Positions 1-9,131 of a stretch of 64,000 nucleotides of DNA are shown piece after piece. Under the pieces are notes generated by a model. The model was not told where the DNA came from. It saw only the letters and a program-made list of their open reading frames with translations, and did not search any database. The DNA is taken from NCBI RefSeq assembly GCF_900168025.1, contig NZ_FUYN01000001.1, forward strand, positions 124,001 through 188,000, given 5' to 3'. The first letter of the stretch is position 1; each line of letters begins with the position of its first letter. The translations under genes were made by a program, and so were the position numbers. Source of the stretch: Acetoanaerobium noterae (lineage in GTDB: Bacteria > Bacillota > Clostridia > Peptostreptococcales > Filifactoraceae).

Positions 1-326
1 ATCACAATTTTGAGTTTACACCAAATAAAGAAGAAATCGTTCAAAAAATAGAAAAGGCCCTCGAATTAGGGGCCGATATTCCTAAAGTAGCATATATGCC
101 ACATTCTAGTGAAGATGTACTTTGTTTATTAGATGCTAGTCTTTCATGCAGAAAATTATTAGAGGCTCCTATGGTGAGCATCTCCATGGGTGACCTAGGA
201 AAAATTTCTAGAGTATATGCTGGCCAATTTGGCTCTGATATTACCTTTGCTTCTTTGAAAGACTCAACCGCTCCAGGTCAAATCAAAATTGATGATTTAA
301 AGAGAGCTTGGACCCATCTTTTTTAA
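1..326 (+). CDS. aroD: 3-dehydroquinate dehydratase, type I (3' part)
   Basis: This is the C-terminal ~108 residues of a type I dehydroquinase, cut by the left window edge. The enzyme converts 3-dehydroquinate to 3-dehydroshikimate in the cytoplasmic shikimate pathway. The frame is open from base 3. The first visible residues, HNF, carry the catalytic His (His143 in E. coli). GADIPK about 25 residues later carries the Schiff-base Lys (Lys170 in E. coli), followed by AxMP. The C-terminal signature [11 protein letters not shown]...APGQI is also present. Both catalytic residues are therefore intact. The 3' end overlaps the convergent mscL gene by 30 bp. Regulation cannot be judged because the 5' end is missing. 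Confidence 0.93.
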   Translation, partial: HNFEFTPNKEEIVQKIEKALELGADIPKVAYMPHSSEDVLCLLDASLSCRKLLEAPMVSISMGDLGKISRVYAGQFGSDITFASLKDSTAPGQIKIDDLKRAWTHLF

Positions 327-704
327 TTCGTCCCTGATTTCACTTAATAGCACAACTTCTTCACTTGGTTTTGCTGGCGCTGCTTCTTCTTTTGGTTTAG
401 CTTTTAATTTATTTATCATCTTAATCATTATAAAAATTGAAAAAGCAATGATAACAAAATCAACTAAATTTTGAATAAATTGACCGTAGTATACAGCCAG
501 TTCTGGAATTTCTCCCTGAGCTGGCTCAATTACATATTTAAGATGCTTAAAATCAACACTTCCTGTTAGTATAGATATAACTGGCATTATAATATCGTTT
601 ACTAGGGATGTGATTATCTTGCCAAATGCTCCTCCAATAATAATCCCCACTGCCATATCCATAACATTTCCACGCATAATAAATGTTTTAAACTCCTTTA
701 ACAT
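297..704 (-). CDS. mscL: Large-conductance mechanosensitive channel MscL
   Basis: A homopentameric membrane tension valve that releases solutes on hypo-osmotic shock. The N-terminus has the MscL signature [26 protein letters not shown], then TM1, a periplasmic-side loop, TM2 around residues 70-95 and a charged cytoplasmic helix ending DELKKM. Length of 135 residues is normal. I place the start at the ATG ending at 704 rather than the longer one at 713: GGAAGG abuts the upstream ATG but lies 9 nt before the inner ATG, and MscL proteins usually begin M-x-KEF. The last 30 bp overlap the convergent aroD tail, so no separate terminator fits between the two genes. Confidence 0.96.
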   Translation of the reverse strand: MLKEFKTFIMRGNVMDMAVGIIIGGAFGKIITSLVNDIIMPVISILTGSVDFKHLKYVIEPAQGEIPELAVYYGQFIQNLVDFVIIAFSIFIMIKMINKLKAKPKEEAAPAKPSEEVVLLSEIRDELKKMGPSSL

Positions 705-872
705 GTCCTTCATCCTTCCTTTTCTTTAGTTTCTTGAATAATATCTTTATAAATCCAACTATATAATACCCTAAAAATATCTGGTTAAAAACTATTCTAT
801 AAGGTAGATATAATTATATGTACTAAAATTATTTTATTTACTCATTAATATAACTAATCAAGAGGTGATATT

Positions 873-3527
873 ATGTGGTTTACAAAAGAGATTCAGGATG
901 TTCTAAAGGAATATGATTCGAATGAAGCGACAGGACTTTCCAGTCAAGAGGTAAAACTTCGATTAGAAAAATATGGTGAAAATAAATTAAAATCTAAACC
1001 TAAAAAAAGCTTTTTTCAGCTATTCTTATCTCAGCTTAAGGATATGCTTATATATGTTTTGCTAGGAGCAGCTGCTATTACTTTATTTATTGGTGAGTAT
1101 GTTGATGCAGTTATAATACTGCTTGTTGTAATTCTTAATGCAGTTATAGGTGTGGTTCAAGAGTATAAGGCCGAAAAAGCTGTTGAGGCTCTGCAAAAAT
1201 TATCTAATCCAAAGGCCCTAGTTAAAAGAGATGGCCAAACCTTAGAAATCCAGGCCCTTGAATTAGTCCCTGGAGACATAGTAATTTTGGATGCTGGAAG
1301 ATTCGTTCCAGCTGATTTGAGATTAATTGATTCTGCTAATCTTCAAATAGAAGAATCTGCACTAACCGGTGAATCTGTCCCTTCTGAAAAAAGTGCATCT
1401 GAAATATATACTAACCTTAAAACTCCACTGGGTGATCAAAGTAATATGGCATTTATGTCTACAATAGCTACCTATGGCAGAGGCGAAGGAATAGTAGTCG
1501 CGACTGGTATGAATACAGAAATTGGTAAAATAGCTCAAATACTAGATGAAGATAATAATGAATTAACTCCTCTTCAGGTAAGACTGGAGGAGCTTGGCAA
1601 AATCCTAGGGTACATTGCTATAGGAATATGTATCTTGATATTTGCAATCGCATTAATCCAAAAAAGAGATTTATTTGAAATGTTTCTTACAGCAATTAGT
1701 TTGGCTGTAGCCGCTATACCAGAAGGATTGCCAGCAATAGTAGCTATTGTTTTAGCTATAGGCGTTACTCGTATGTCTAAAATCAACGCTATAGTAAAAA
1801 AACTGCCAGCTGTAGAAACTCTTGGCTCAGTAAACATTATTTGTTCAGACAAAACTGGTACCTTAACACAAAATAAAATGAAAGTAATGAAATATTATAC
1901 TCTAAATAATTTAAATGAAGTTGATGATAATAATGAAATAAATAATCCTGATTCCATAAAACTAGTTCAAGGAATGATACTTTCCTCAGATGCCACCTAT
2001 GAAAATAACGAAGGCACTGGAGACCCTACTGAGATTGCCCTAGTTCAACTTGGCAATCACTATGGTATACTCAAATCCAAATTAAATGAAACCTATCCTA
2101 GAGTAGGAGAAAAACCATTTGACTCTGATAGAAAGCTCATGTCTACATTAGTAAAATCAAATGATAAATTTCTTGTTTATACTAAGGGAGCTCTCGATAG
2201 TCTGTTAAAAATTTCAACTCATGTAATTAAAGATGGTAAATCCATTCCACTTACTGAGAATCATAAATCTGAGTTCATAAAAACAAGCGAGGAGCTTTCA
2301 AATAAAGCTCTACGTATATTAGCACTTGCATATAAGGAGGTAGAGACTGAAATATCCTCTGATGAAATGGAAAATGATTTAACTCTTATAGGTATTGTTG
2401 GAATGATGGATCCTCCTAGACTTGAGGTAAAATCATCAATTGAAACAGCTAAAAAAGCTGGAATTACTCCTATAATGATTACTGGTGACCATAAAACTAC
2501 AGCGTTTGCAATAGCCAAAGAATTGGGAATTGCCGATGATATATCCCAGGCTATTATGGGAACTGAAATTGATGAATACACAGATGAAGAGTTTTCAAAG
2601 CTTATAAATAAAATTAAAGTATTTGCTAGAGTTTCTCCTGAGCACAAAGTAAAAATAGTTAAAGCTTTTAAATCTCAAGGAAATATCGTATCTATGACTG
2701 GAGATGGTGTAAATGACGCCCCTTCACTTAAAACAGCTGATATAGGTGTCGCAATGGGCATAACTGGTACCGATGTATCAAAAGGCGCTAGTGATATGAT
2801 ATTGACTGATGATAACTTTACTACAATAGTTCATGCAATAGAAGAAGGAAGAAATATTTATAACAATATAAAAAAATCAGTAGTGTTTTTATTATCCTGT
2901 AACCTTGGAGAAGTAGTAACTATACTGCTGTCTATATTATTTTTCTGGCCTGTACCACTTCTTCCAACTCAAATTTTATGGATAAATCTAATAACTGATA
3001 CCTTGCCAGCAATTTCACTTGGTATGGACCCTGGCGATAAAGATGTTATGAACAAAAAACCAAGAAACCCTAAAGAAAGCTTTTTTGCCCACGGAGCTGG
3101 TCCAAGAGCTATAATGGGTGGTATTTTAATTGGATTGCTGACCTTAGGAGCCTTCTTTTATGGACTTTACGAGCATGGTTATTCACTCGGCTCTAGAAAT
3201 ATTCCAGAAGATGTTTTGACATATGCTAGAACTATGGCATTTGTTGTACTTGCAGCTTCACAATTATTTTATTCACTTGCAATGAGAAATCCAACAAAAT
3301 CAATATTTCAAATCGGTATATTTAGTAACCTTTATTTAATTGGAGCTATAATTATAGGTTTTATACTTCAATTCAGTGTGATTTCTATACCATTTTTAGC
3401 AAATGCATTCAAAGTTCATAATATAAGTATTCAGGATTGGGGATTAGTTATATTATTTGCCCTTATCCCTCTTATGATAAACGAGATAGTTAAAATCTTT
3501 CTTAGAAAAAGAGAAGCCCGTATTTAA
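873..3527 (+). CDS. P-type (P2A) calcium-transporting ATPase, two-site type
   Basis: An 884-residue cation pump of the SERCA/PMCA-like P2A class that exports Ca2+ at the expense of ATP. In order: N-terminal cation ATPase domain, TGES actuator motif (~165), PEGLP in TM4 (~283), phosphorylation motif DKTGTLT (Asp ~326), TGDH, GDGVNDAP hinge (~610), and C-terminal TM region. TM5 CNLGEV keeps the Asn and Glu (~677, ~680), and TM6 NLITD keeps Asn, Thr and Asp (~705-709). These match the SERCA residues that make both Ca2+ sites, unlike the second ATPase at 10289-12937. The start is supported by AGAGGTGA 6 nt upstream. It appears monocistronic, with a long hairpin following. Confidence 0.95.
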   Translation: MWFTKEIQDVLKEYDSNEATGLSSQEVKLRLEKYGENKLKSKPKKSFFQLFLSQLKDMLIYVLLGAAAITLFIGEYVDAVIILLVVILNAVIGVVQEYKAEKAVEALQKLSNPKALVKRDGQTLEIQALELVPGDIVILDAGRFVPADLRLIDSANLQIEESALTGESVPSEKSASEIYTNLKTPLGDQSNMAFMSTIATYGRGEGIVVATGMNTEIGKIAQILDEDNNELTPLQVRLEELGKILGYIAIGICILIFAIALIQKRDLFEMFLTAISLAVAAIPEGLPAIVAIVLAIGVTRMSKINAIVKKLPAVETLGSVNIICSDKTGTLTQNKMKVMKYYTLNNLNEVDDNNEINNPDSIKLVQGMILSSDATYENNEGTGDPTEIALVQLGNHYGILKSKLNETYPRVGEKPFDSDRKLMSTLVKSNDKFLVYTKGALDSLLKISTHVIKDGKSIPLTENHKSEFIKTSEELSNKALRILALAYKEVETEISSDEMENDLTLIGIVGMMDPPRLEVKSSIETAKKAGITPIMITGDHKTTAFAIAKELGIADDISQAIMGTEIDEYTDEEFSKLINKIKVFARVSPEHKVKIVKAFKSQGNIVSMTGDGVNDAPSLKTADIGVAMGITGTDVSKGASDMILTDDNFTTIVHAIEEGRNIYNNIKKSVVFLLSCNLGEVVTILLSILFFWPVPLLPTQILWINLITDTLPAISLGMDPGDKDVMNKKPRNPKESFFAHGAGPRAIMGGILIGLLTLGAFFYGLYEHGYSLGSRNIPEDVLTYARTMAFVVLAASQLFYSLAMRNPTKSIFQIGIFSNLYLIGAIIIGFILQFSVISIPFLANAFKVHNISIQDWGLVILFALIPLMINEIVKIFLRKREARI

Positions 3528-3580
3528 ACCTATCCAATAAATAATTTTTCAAATTAAATAATTTGCTTTTTTAAAATTAT

Positions 3581-3662
3581 AAAAGGACTGTTGAAAATAA
3601 AGTAGTGTATTATTTTTGATTTTAATCAAATATAATACACTACTTTATTCTTCAGTCCTTTT
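3581..3662. terminator. 82-bp near-perfect inverted repeat, probable bidirectional terminator
   Basis: The two arms begin AAAAGGACTG and end CAGTCCTTTT, with inner arms AATAAAGTAGTGTATTA and its complement, and a small TTTGATTTTAATCAAA centre. It lies between the convergent P-ATPase and cls genes and has T-runs on both strands, so it can end both transcripts. It is much longer than a standard terminator; 16 bases of one arm recur near 30478 (see findings). Confidence 0.75.
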
Positions 3663-3703
3663 TAGAGCATCTAGCATTCAAATTCCTAATGAATACTTCA
3701 TCA

Positions 3704-5224
3704 TTACATCAAGGGAGCAAATAACCTAAGCACTGAGCGTCCAATAGTCTTATACCATTTGATATTATCTAAATAAGACTTTTCAATCTCAGTACATTTT
3801 TCTAGAGTACTAACAAAATCTGTTTTTAAATCTTCTATGCTTGCTGTATTATACATCCACACTCCACATTCAAAATGAAGATATAGGCTCCTATAATCCA
3901 TGTTAATAGTACCAACAATCCCAAACTTATCGTCACTTACATAGGTTTTTGAATGAATAAATCCGGGAGTATATTCATATATTTTTACTCCGCTATTTAC
4001 CAAGGGCTTATAATAGGATCTAGTTACAGCATGCACATACCATTTGTCACCATGATGTGGAGTTATTATTCTTACGTCCACACCATTTTTTGCAGCTATA
4101 CATAAGGCAGTGAGCATTTCATTGTCAATAATCAAATAAGGCGTAGTTATATAAACATAATCTTTTGCATTGTTAATAATATTTAGATATACTGTTTCTC
4201 CCACTGACTCTTTATCTAAAGGATTATCTGAAAAAGGCTGAATAAATCCTCCTTTATATTCATCTATTCCATTTTTATATCTATATTTTTCATAATCCTC
4301 AGCGCTTGAATCCAAATACTCCCATAAAGATAAAAACATAACCGTTAAGCTCCAAACTGCCTCTCCATCAAAAAGAATCGCTGTGTCCTTCCAATGTCCA
4401 TGAAGCTCTATTTCATTGATATATTCATCTGCTAAATTTATTCCACCAGTAAAGCCTACTTTTCCATCAATTACTGTTATCTTTCTATGGTCTCTATTAT
4501 TAAAAGCTAAAGATATAATTGGTCTCACAGGATTAAAAACATGGCATCGTATTCCCATATTTTCAAGCTGTTTATTATATTCTTTTGTTAGCTTTCCTAA
4601 ACAACCTATATCATCATATATAATTCTAACATCCACGCCTTTTGAAGCTTTTTCTTTTAGTATATCCAATATGCTATTCCACATTATGCCTTCTTCAATA
4701 ATAAAATATTCCATAAATATAAAACTCTCAGCCTTATTTAATTCCTCTTTCAAGCGTTTAAATTTTTCCTCTCCAAGTCTGTAGTATTCAGTGTTATTAC
4801 TATAATAAAGGGGATAATAGGCATAGTTTGATATATAATGAGATATCTTTGCTGCGTCCATGTCTTGGCTTCTTAGCATAGCATTCTTTTTTTGATTATC
4901 AATTAATACTTCTTTTGTCTTTTCTTCTATTTTATGCATTTTGCTTACTATTTTTTTAGAAAGACTACTTTTTCCTATCAAAATATAAAATAATCCTCCA
5001 AAAATAGGAACCAGCATAATAGGTATAATCCAAGCAATTTTATATGCAGGATTGCTTTCATCATTTACTATCCAAAGAACAACTAGAGAGCTTATAAAAA
5101 TATTCACTGCATAAAAATATGTGAAATACTGGTAGAATTTAATAACCATACCTACTATAAGCGCTATTTGCAATAATATTGCCAGTCCTAAAAATAAAAT
5201 ACGTGGTATTGTATAGTTTTTCAT
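3704..5224 (-). CDS. cls: Cardiolipin synthase (two HKD phospholipase D motifs)
   Basis: A membrane enzyme that condenses two phosphatidylglycerol molecules into cardiolipin plus glycerol. Two N-terminal TM segments (within residues ~5-65) precede a linker and two PLD domains with HRKITVIDGK (~245) and HSKTYVSDDK (~425), each followed by the G-x-x-N element (GGIN, GTIN). Length of 506 residues is usual for the family. The start is set at the ATG ending at 5224 because AGGGAG lies 8 nt upstream; the longer frame to 5260 has no ribosome binding site. It is a single gene on the minus strand, convergent with the P-ATPase across the long inverted repeat. Confidence 0.94.
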   Translation of the reverse strand: MKNYTIPRILFLGLAILLQIALIVGMVIKFYQYFTYFYAVNIFISSLVVLWIVNDESNPAYKIAWIIPIMLVPIFGGLFYILIGKSSLSKKIVSKMHKIEEKTKEVLIDNQKKNAMLRSQDMDAAKISHYISNYAYYPLYYSNNTEYYRLGEEKFKRLKEELNKAESFIFMEYFIIEEGIMWNSILDILKEKASKGVDVRIIYDDIGCLGKLTKEYNKQLENMGIRCHVFNPVRPIISLAFNNRDHRKITVIDGKVGFTGGINLADEYINEIELHGHWKDTAILFDGEAVWSLTVMFLSLWEYLDSSAEDYEKYRYKNGIDEYKGGFIQPFSDNPLDKESVGETVYLNIINNAKDYVYITTPYLIIDNEMLTALCIAAKNGVDVRIITPHHGDKWYVHAVTRSYYKPLVNSGVKIYEYTPGFIHSKTYVSDDKFGIVGTINMDYRSLYLHFECGVWMYNTASIEDLKTDFVSTLEKCTEIEKSYLDNIKWYKTIGRSVLRLFAPLM

Positions 5225-5376
5225 AAAATTTCTCCCTTGAGCCAGTTTTATGCTTTTCAAGCTAATTATATCATACCCATATTTGTTACTTCTTCATCAG
5301 CAAAGAGTTAGCTTTACGATGTTGATGTTATTCGTAACAAATATGGCGAATGAGTTTGACTAAAGGAAAATTAAAG

Positions 5377-6069
5377 CTAAAGTTCGTTATCTTTTATTAG
5401 CGATCTACTTAGAGCTATCTCAAGATTTCCATTACGGCATCTTAGTTCATCAATGAAAGCTTTAGAGTCCATATTCTCTTTAAAGCAAACTTGATAAGAG
5501 AGCTTGAATAAGCTTCCCATATCAGTAGTCTTAACTTGAATAAGCTCCCAGCTATTTAAATATTCACATAAAATATCATCAAATAAAGTCTCATAATCCA
5601 AATCCTCTGGTATTGTTATTTTTAGTAGCTTTTCATTCTCTTTGCTTTTGCCTATATCAAGCTTTTCATAAATAATATTTGCGGTTCCAATAAGCAGTAC
5701 AAATACAAAAGCCAGTAAATAATACCCTGTCCCCACAGCTAAACCTACAGCCATGGCCATAAAAATAGCAGTTATTTCTTTAGCTCCTCCTGGTGCTGAT
5801 CTAAATCTTATAAGGCTGAATGCTCCCATTACAGCTACTCCTGTCCCTAGATTTCCATTTACTAGAGTTATTACAGTCTGAACTATCATTGGAAGAAGCG
5901 CTAAGGTTATAACAAAGCTCTTACTATAAGAGTTCTTATATTTATAAATTATGCTTATAAAATAACCTAAAATACATGAAACCACCATTCCTAAGCCAAA
6001 ATTTTGAATCACACTGAAAGACTCGTTAAAATTATTAATTGCTACACTATACAATAATTCTGTTGTCAT
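5377..6069 (-). CDS. DUF4956-type polytopic membrane protein
   Basis: A 230-residue protein with about four TM helices in residues ~15-135 and a soluble C-terminal domain. The conserved stretch GVAVMGAFSLIRFRSAPGGAKEI after the second helix is characteristic of the DUF4956 family. No catalytic activity is known. Its start overlaps the 3' end of the VTC-domain gene by 23 bp, with AAAGGAGAG 5-6 nt before the ATG, so the two are probably translationally coupled. This pairing is a recurring one in Firmicutes. An inferred role in exporting or handling the VTC product is unproven. Confidence 0.85.
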   Translation of the reverse strand: MTTELLYSVAINNFNESFSVIQNFGLGMVVSCILGYFISIIYKYKNSYSKSFVITLALLPMIVQTVITLVNGNLGTGVAVMGAFSLIRFRSAPGGAKEITAIFMAMAVGLAVGTGYYLLAFVFVLLIGTANIIYEKLDIGKSKENEKLLKITIPEDLDYETLFDDILCEYLNSWELIQVKTTDMGSLFKLSYQVCFKENMDSKAFIDELRCRNGNLEIALSRSLIKDNEL

Positions 6070-6772
6070 AAATACTCTCCTTTATTGTTTTTTTATAGGC
6101 TTCTCCATATTTTGAAAATGAATGCTGAAATATTTCTAAATCTACAAAAATTTTATTAAGCCAAATTGGTATTGCTCCTGATATTTTTATTTCCATAAGC
6201 ATGAACTCCTTGTCAATGAGGTTAAAGCCATAGCTACCATTTTCCAAGCTTAAATCAAAATCTCTATATTTTAGATTGTAATCAAAGGTTATTCTCAAGC
6301 TTTCATCATTAGCTCCTTTATATGAATATCTGTCATAATAAATGTACATTGCTGGCTTAAGAAAATTATGATAGTTAAAAAAGTATTCAATTTCTTTACC
6401 TATCTGTCCCTCTTCTTTAAGAAGTGAAATATTATTTAGATAAGTCTTGCTTTGTTTTACAGTGGACTTTATTCTTCTTTTGTAAACTACTTTCTTATAC
6501 TTTTTTTTAAGCTCTAAAAATACTTCATCTTCTGCCTTAGGGTAAGGACTGTAGCTTCTGATTCTAAACTTTTCTTTATAAATTGGTTTTTCAAGCGATT
6601 GCCTAATCAGCTTATATGATGGCGTATCATAGTAAATATTTGATATTGAAGATTTAAAAAATTTATCTTCAACTATATGATTTCTTAGCTGATATAGCAA
6701 CTCCTCGTATTGAGTCCTTGATATCATGTATTTAAGCTCATATCTCTTAAAATTGTATACGGTAGCGCTCAT
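6047..6772 (-). CDS. VTC-domain (polyphosphate-polymerase-like) protein
   Basis: A ~241-residue protein resembling the VTC domain of the yeast vacuolar polyphosphate polymerase. It has an N-terminal RYELKYMIS, then SNIYYDTP, a basic set FRIRSYSP, LELKKKYKKVVYKRR, and late acidic motifs (FMLMEIKISGAIP) that line the triphosphate tunnel in CYTH/VTC folds. The start is set at the ATG ending at 6772, 5 nt after AGGAGATGA; the longer frame to 6826 lacks a ribosome binding site. It is the first gene of a two-gene operon with the DUF4956 protein. Tandem 11-bp boxes lie about 110 bp upstream (6879-6900). Polymerase activity is inferred from the fold, not shown. Confidence 0.83.
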   Translation of the reverse strand: MSATVYNFKRYELKYMISRTQYEELLYQLRNHIVEDKFFKSSISNIYYDTPSYKLIRQSLEKPIYKEKFRIRSYSPYPKAEDEVFLELKKKYKKVVYKRRIKSTVKQSKTYLNNISLLKEEGQIGKEIEYFFNYHNFLKPAMYIYYDRYSYKGANDESLRITFDYNLKYRDFDLSLENGSYGFNLIDKEFMLMEIKISGAIPIWLNKIFVDLEIFQHSFSKYGEAYKKTIKESIYDNRIIV

Positions 6773-6878
6773 AAACTCATCTCCTAGTATAATAATCTTA
6801 TGGTCTGTAATACATAGTATGCTCATTCCTTTATAAATAATCAGCAGCCATAACTGTTTATAACTAGAATATAAACCC

Positions 6879-6900
6879 TTAACTTAAAATTAACTTAAAA
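6879..6900 (-). promoter_or_regulatory. Tandem 11-bp boxes, candidate response-regulator site
   Basis: Two exact, adjacent copies of TTAACTTAAAA (6879-6889 and 6890-6900). On the minus strand they sit just upstream of a TATATT-like -10 at about 6868-6873, where an OmpR-family activator would bind over the -35 region. Near-copies with the same 11-bp spacing lie upstream of the response-regulator gene at 9060-9081. Confidence 0.6.
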
Positions 6901-6960
6901 AATGATATTATTATAATAATTCTTAACAAAGCTAAATAATTCATGCTCTACAAAAATATA

Positions 6961-7053
6961 AAAAAGAAGCTAATATTCTGTATGATGCTTACAAAGACTA
7001 ATCTAATTGTTAATTAAATTAGTCTTTGTACCTCATATCAGATAGCTTCTTTT
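6961..7053 (-). terminator. Long hairpin after the sensor-kinase gene
   Basis: Outer arms AAAAGAAGCTA / TAGCTTCTTTT and inner arms ACAAAGACTAAT / ATTAGTCTTTGT, with further pairing between them, followed by a T-run on the minus strand. It lies 56 bp downstream of the histidine kinase stop. Confidence 0.8.
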
Positions 7054-7108
7054 GTTATCCTCAAATTTCTATAAATACAAAATAGTTTACAGCTTCTTAT
7101 CTAAAACC

Positions 7109-8338
7109 CTATTTTTTTCTATAAAATTTGACTTTCATAGTAAAGTTATTATCATCGTCTATTTCAGCTGAAATTTTTGCATTATGTTTATCTACTATTG
7201 CTTTTGCAATAGATAGTCCCATTCCATTTCCACCTTTTTGTCTTGTCCTAGCTTCATCAAGTCTATAAAATCTATCAAATATCTTATTTAAATCTTCTTT
7301 ATTAATTAGTTCACAGCTATTAGAAACTGACAAAATAGAATCTTTATTTTGAGAAAGCTCAATAAAAATATTCCCATCATCTGTTACATATTTGAATGCA
7401 TTGTCTAATATTATGTTTACAAGCTGAACTATGCTCCCTTTGTCAGCTAAAATAAATACATTCTCTTGAATGCTTGTTTTTACCTTTATATTAGTATAAA
7501 TGGCTGAAAACTCTGTCATTGCATCTATTAATATCTTACTTAAATCAATTTCTTGAAACACAAGATTGTCAATCTTTTCTTCAAGGGTTGATAGCATAAG
7601 CATCTGTTCAATAAGATACTTAAGCCTTCTAATTTGATTGTGATTGCTAATAGTCCATTTACTTTCCCCAGAAATCAACTCTAATACCTCATTATTGGCA
7701 GATAAAATTGCTAATGGAGTTTTAATTTCATGGCTAGCATTACTGATGAATTCTTTTTGTCTATTTAGATTATCTACAAAGGGCTGAATCGCTTTTTTTG
7801 ATAAAACAACCAGTAATAAAAATACTATTAATAAAGATATAAATAGCACAATCAAAGAAACTGTAAGAAAGCTTTTATTTATATGCTGCTCTTTGCTTAT
7901 ATCCAGAAATACAATCAAGGATCCACCATTTTTTGTGCTAAGTGAATATCTATAATTATCAATAGTCCCTTTTGATTTTCCATCCTCTAATATTTGGTTC
8001 ACATAATCTATGGCTATATAAGAAACATCTGCGGCTATGTTAGTATTATCAACTGAAATAATAGAATCTGATTCAGATATTCTAACAGTAAAGTATCTAT
8101 TGAGATATCTTCCTTCAGGTCCTAATTCAGGTTTTTTAGGAGGTCTGTCATCTGGGATTTTATGCTCATCAAAAGGTATTCTTCCATCGTTATCACTAAT
8201 TATAGATAGTAATTCATCACTATTTTTATTAGTCTTATATATGTTTGCCATGTTAATGGAAGATAATACAATCACCATTACTGTAGAAATTGCAACCATA
8301 GCAACTAAAACAAATCTCCACCTTAGCTTATCAGTCAC
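7109..8338 (-). CDS. Membrane sensor histidine kinase
   Basis: A 409-residue two-component sensor. TM1 (~8-30), an extracytoplasmic region (~31-150) with a proline-rich acidic stretch (DDRPPKKPELGPEG), TM2 (~155-178), HisKA with NASHEIKTPL (His ~201), N-box NIILDNAFKYV, and G-box GGNGMGLSIAKAI. All catalytic boxes are intact. The GTG start overlaps the response-regulator stop by 8 bp with GAGGTGG just upstream, so translation is coupled. The signal is unknown. Shared promoter boxes suggest the system controls its own operon and the VTC/DUF4956 operon. Confidence 0.93.
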   Translation of the reverse strand: MTDKLRWRFVLVAMVAISTVMVIVLSSINMANIYKTNKNSDELLSIISDNDGRIPFDEHKIPDDRPPKKPELGPEGRYLNRYFTVRISESDSIISVDNTNIAADVSYIAIDYVNQILEDGKSKGTIDNYRYSLSTKNGGSLIVFLDISKEQHINKSFLTVSLIVLFISLLIVFLLLVVLSKKAIQPFVDNLNRQKEFISNASHEIKTPLAILSANNEVLELISGESKWTISNHNQIRRLKYLIEQMLMLSTLEEKIDNLVFQEIDLSKILIDAMTEFSAIYTNIKVKTSIQENVFILADKGSIVQLVNIILDNAFKYVTDDGNIFIELSQNKDSILSVSNSCELINKEDLNKIFDRFYRLDEARTRQKGGNGMGLSIAKAIVDKHNAKISAEIDDDNNFTMKVKFYRKK

Positions 8339-9008
8339 AGCCCACCTCTATCTTATAGCCTAAGCCTCTAATTGAAGCAATAGTTACCTTTGAGTCTAGC
8401 TTTGCAAGTTTTTTTCTAAGAGAGCTAATATTTACCCATACGACATTTATTTCTGCATCTGACTCATATCCCCATATCTTGTCCATAATCAAATCTTTAG
8501 ATAGGATTTGTTTAGAATTTAAAATAAGTAGCTCCATAGTTTGAAATTCCTTCTTGTTCAAAACCACTTGCTGATTGTTGCATATGATTTGACATGTATC
8601 TCTATTTAAATACATATCTCCAAATTCCAGTATATCAGCATTAAAATTTTGTGGCCTTCTAAGCAGGGCCTTTATTCTTGCAAGTAGCTCTTTCATTTCA
8701 AAAGGCTTTGTAAGGTAGTCATCTGCTCCTAGCTCAAGGCCTGTGACCTTGTCATCTACATGACTTTTTGCTGTCAACATTAGTATTGGAGCTTTACAAT
8801 TTTTTTCTCTTAGCTTGCTTAGAACTTGGTATCCATTTAGCTTTGGCATCATTATATCCAATATAATAATGTCATAGTCTATTTCTTGTGCATAGGAAAG
8901 AGCATCCTCTCCGTCATATACTGCGTCCACCACATAATTATTATGAGAAAGCAGCATAACAAGAGCATTTGAGAGTTCCTTTTCATCTTCAGCCAATAAT
9001 ATCTTCAT
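8331..9008 (-). CDS. OmpR/PhoB-family response regulator
   Basis: A two-domain transcription factor of about 225 residues. The receiver has the acidic pair in LLAEDEKEL, the phospho-acceptor Asp in DIIILDIMMPK (~51) and the LTAK...KPF switch residues. A C-terminal winged helix (~125-225) ends ASIRGLGYKIE. The start is taken at the ATG ending at 9008, 8 nt after AAGGA, since the earlier ATG at 9017 overlaps the ribosome binding site. It is the first gene of the operon with the sensor kinase. Boxes at 9060-9081 suggest autoregulation. Confidence 0.94.
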   Translation of the reverse strand: MKILLAEDEKELSNALVMLLSHNNYVVDAVYDGEDALSYAQEIDYDIIILDIMMPKLNGYQVLSKLREKNCKAPILMLTAKSHVDDKVTGLELGADDYLTKPFEMKELLARIKALLRRPQNFNADILEFGDMYLNRDTCQIICNNQQVVLNKKEFQTMELLILNSKQILSKDLIMDKIWGYESDAEINVVWVNISSLRKKLAKLDSKVTIASIRGLGYKIEVGCD

Positions 9009-9059
9009 TTTTACCATCCTTAATTAAAATTTATATCTATCCCATAATATATTAAGCTT

Positions 9060-9081
9060 CCAACTTAAAATGAAGTTAAAA
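9060..9081 (-). promoter_or_regulatory. Degenerate tandem 11-bp boxes upstream of the response regulator
   Basis: CCAACTTAAAA followed directly by TGAAGTTAAAA, each matching the TTAACTTAAAA unit of 6879-6900 at 9 of 11 positions and with the same 11-bp spacing. This is a candidate autoregulatory binding site. Confidence 0.5.
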
Positions 9082-9131
9082 TTATGCTAATTTAATCAAA
9101 GAATGTTAATAACATAAGACTAGATACAAAA

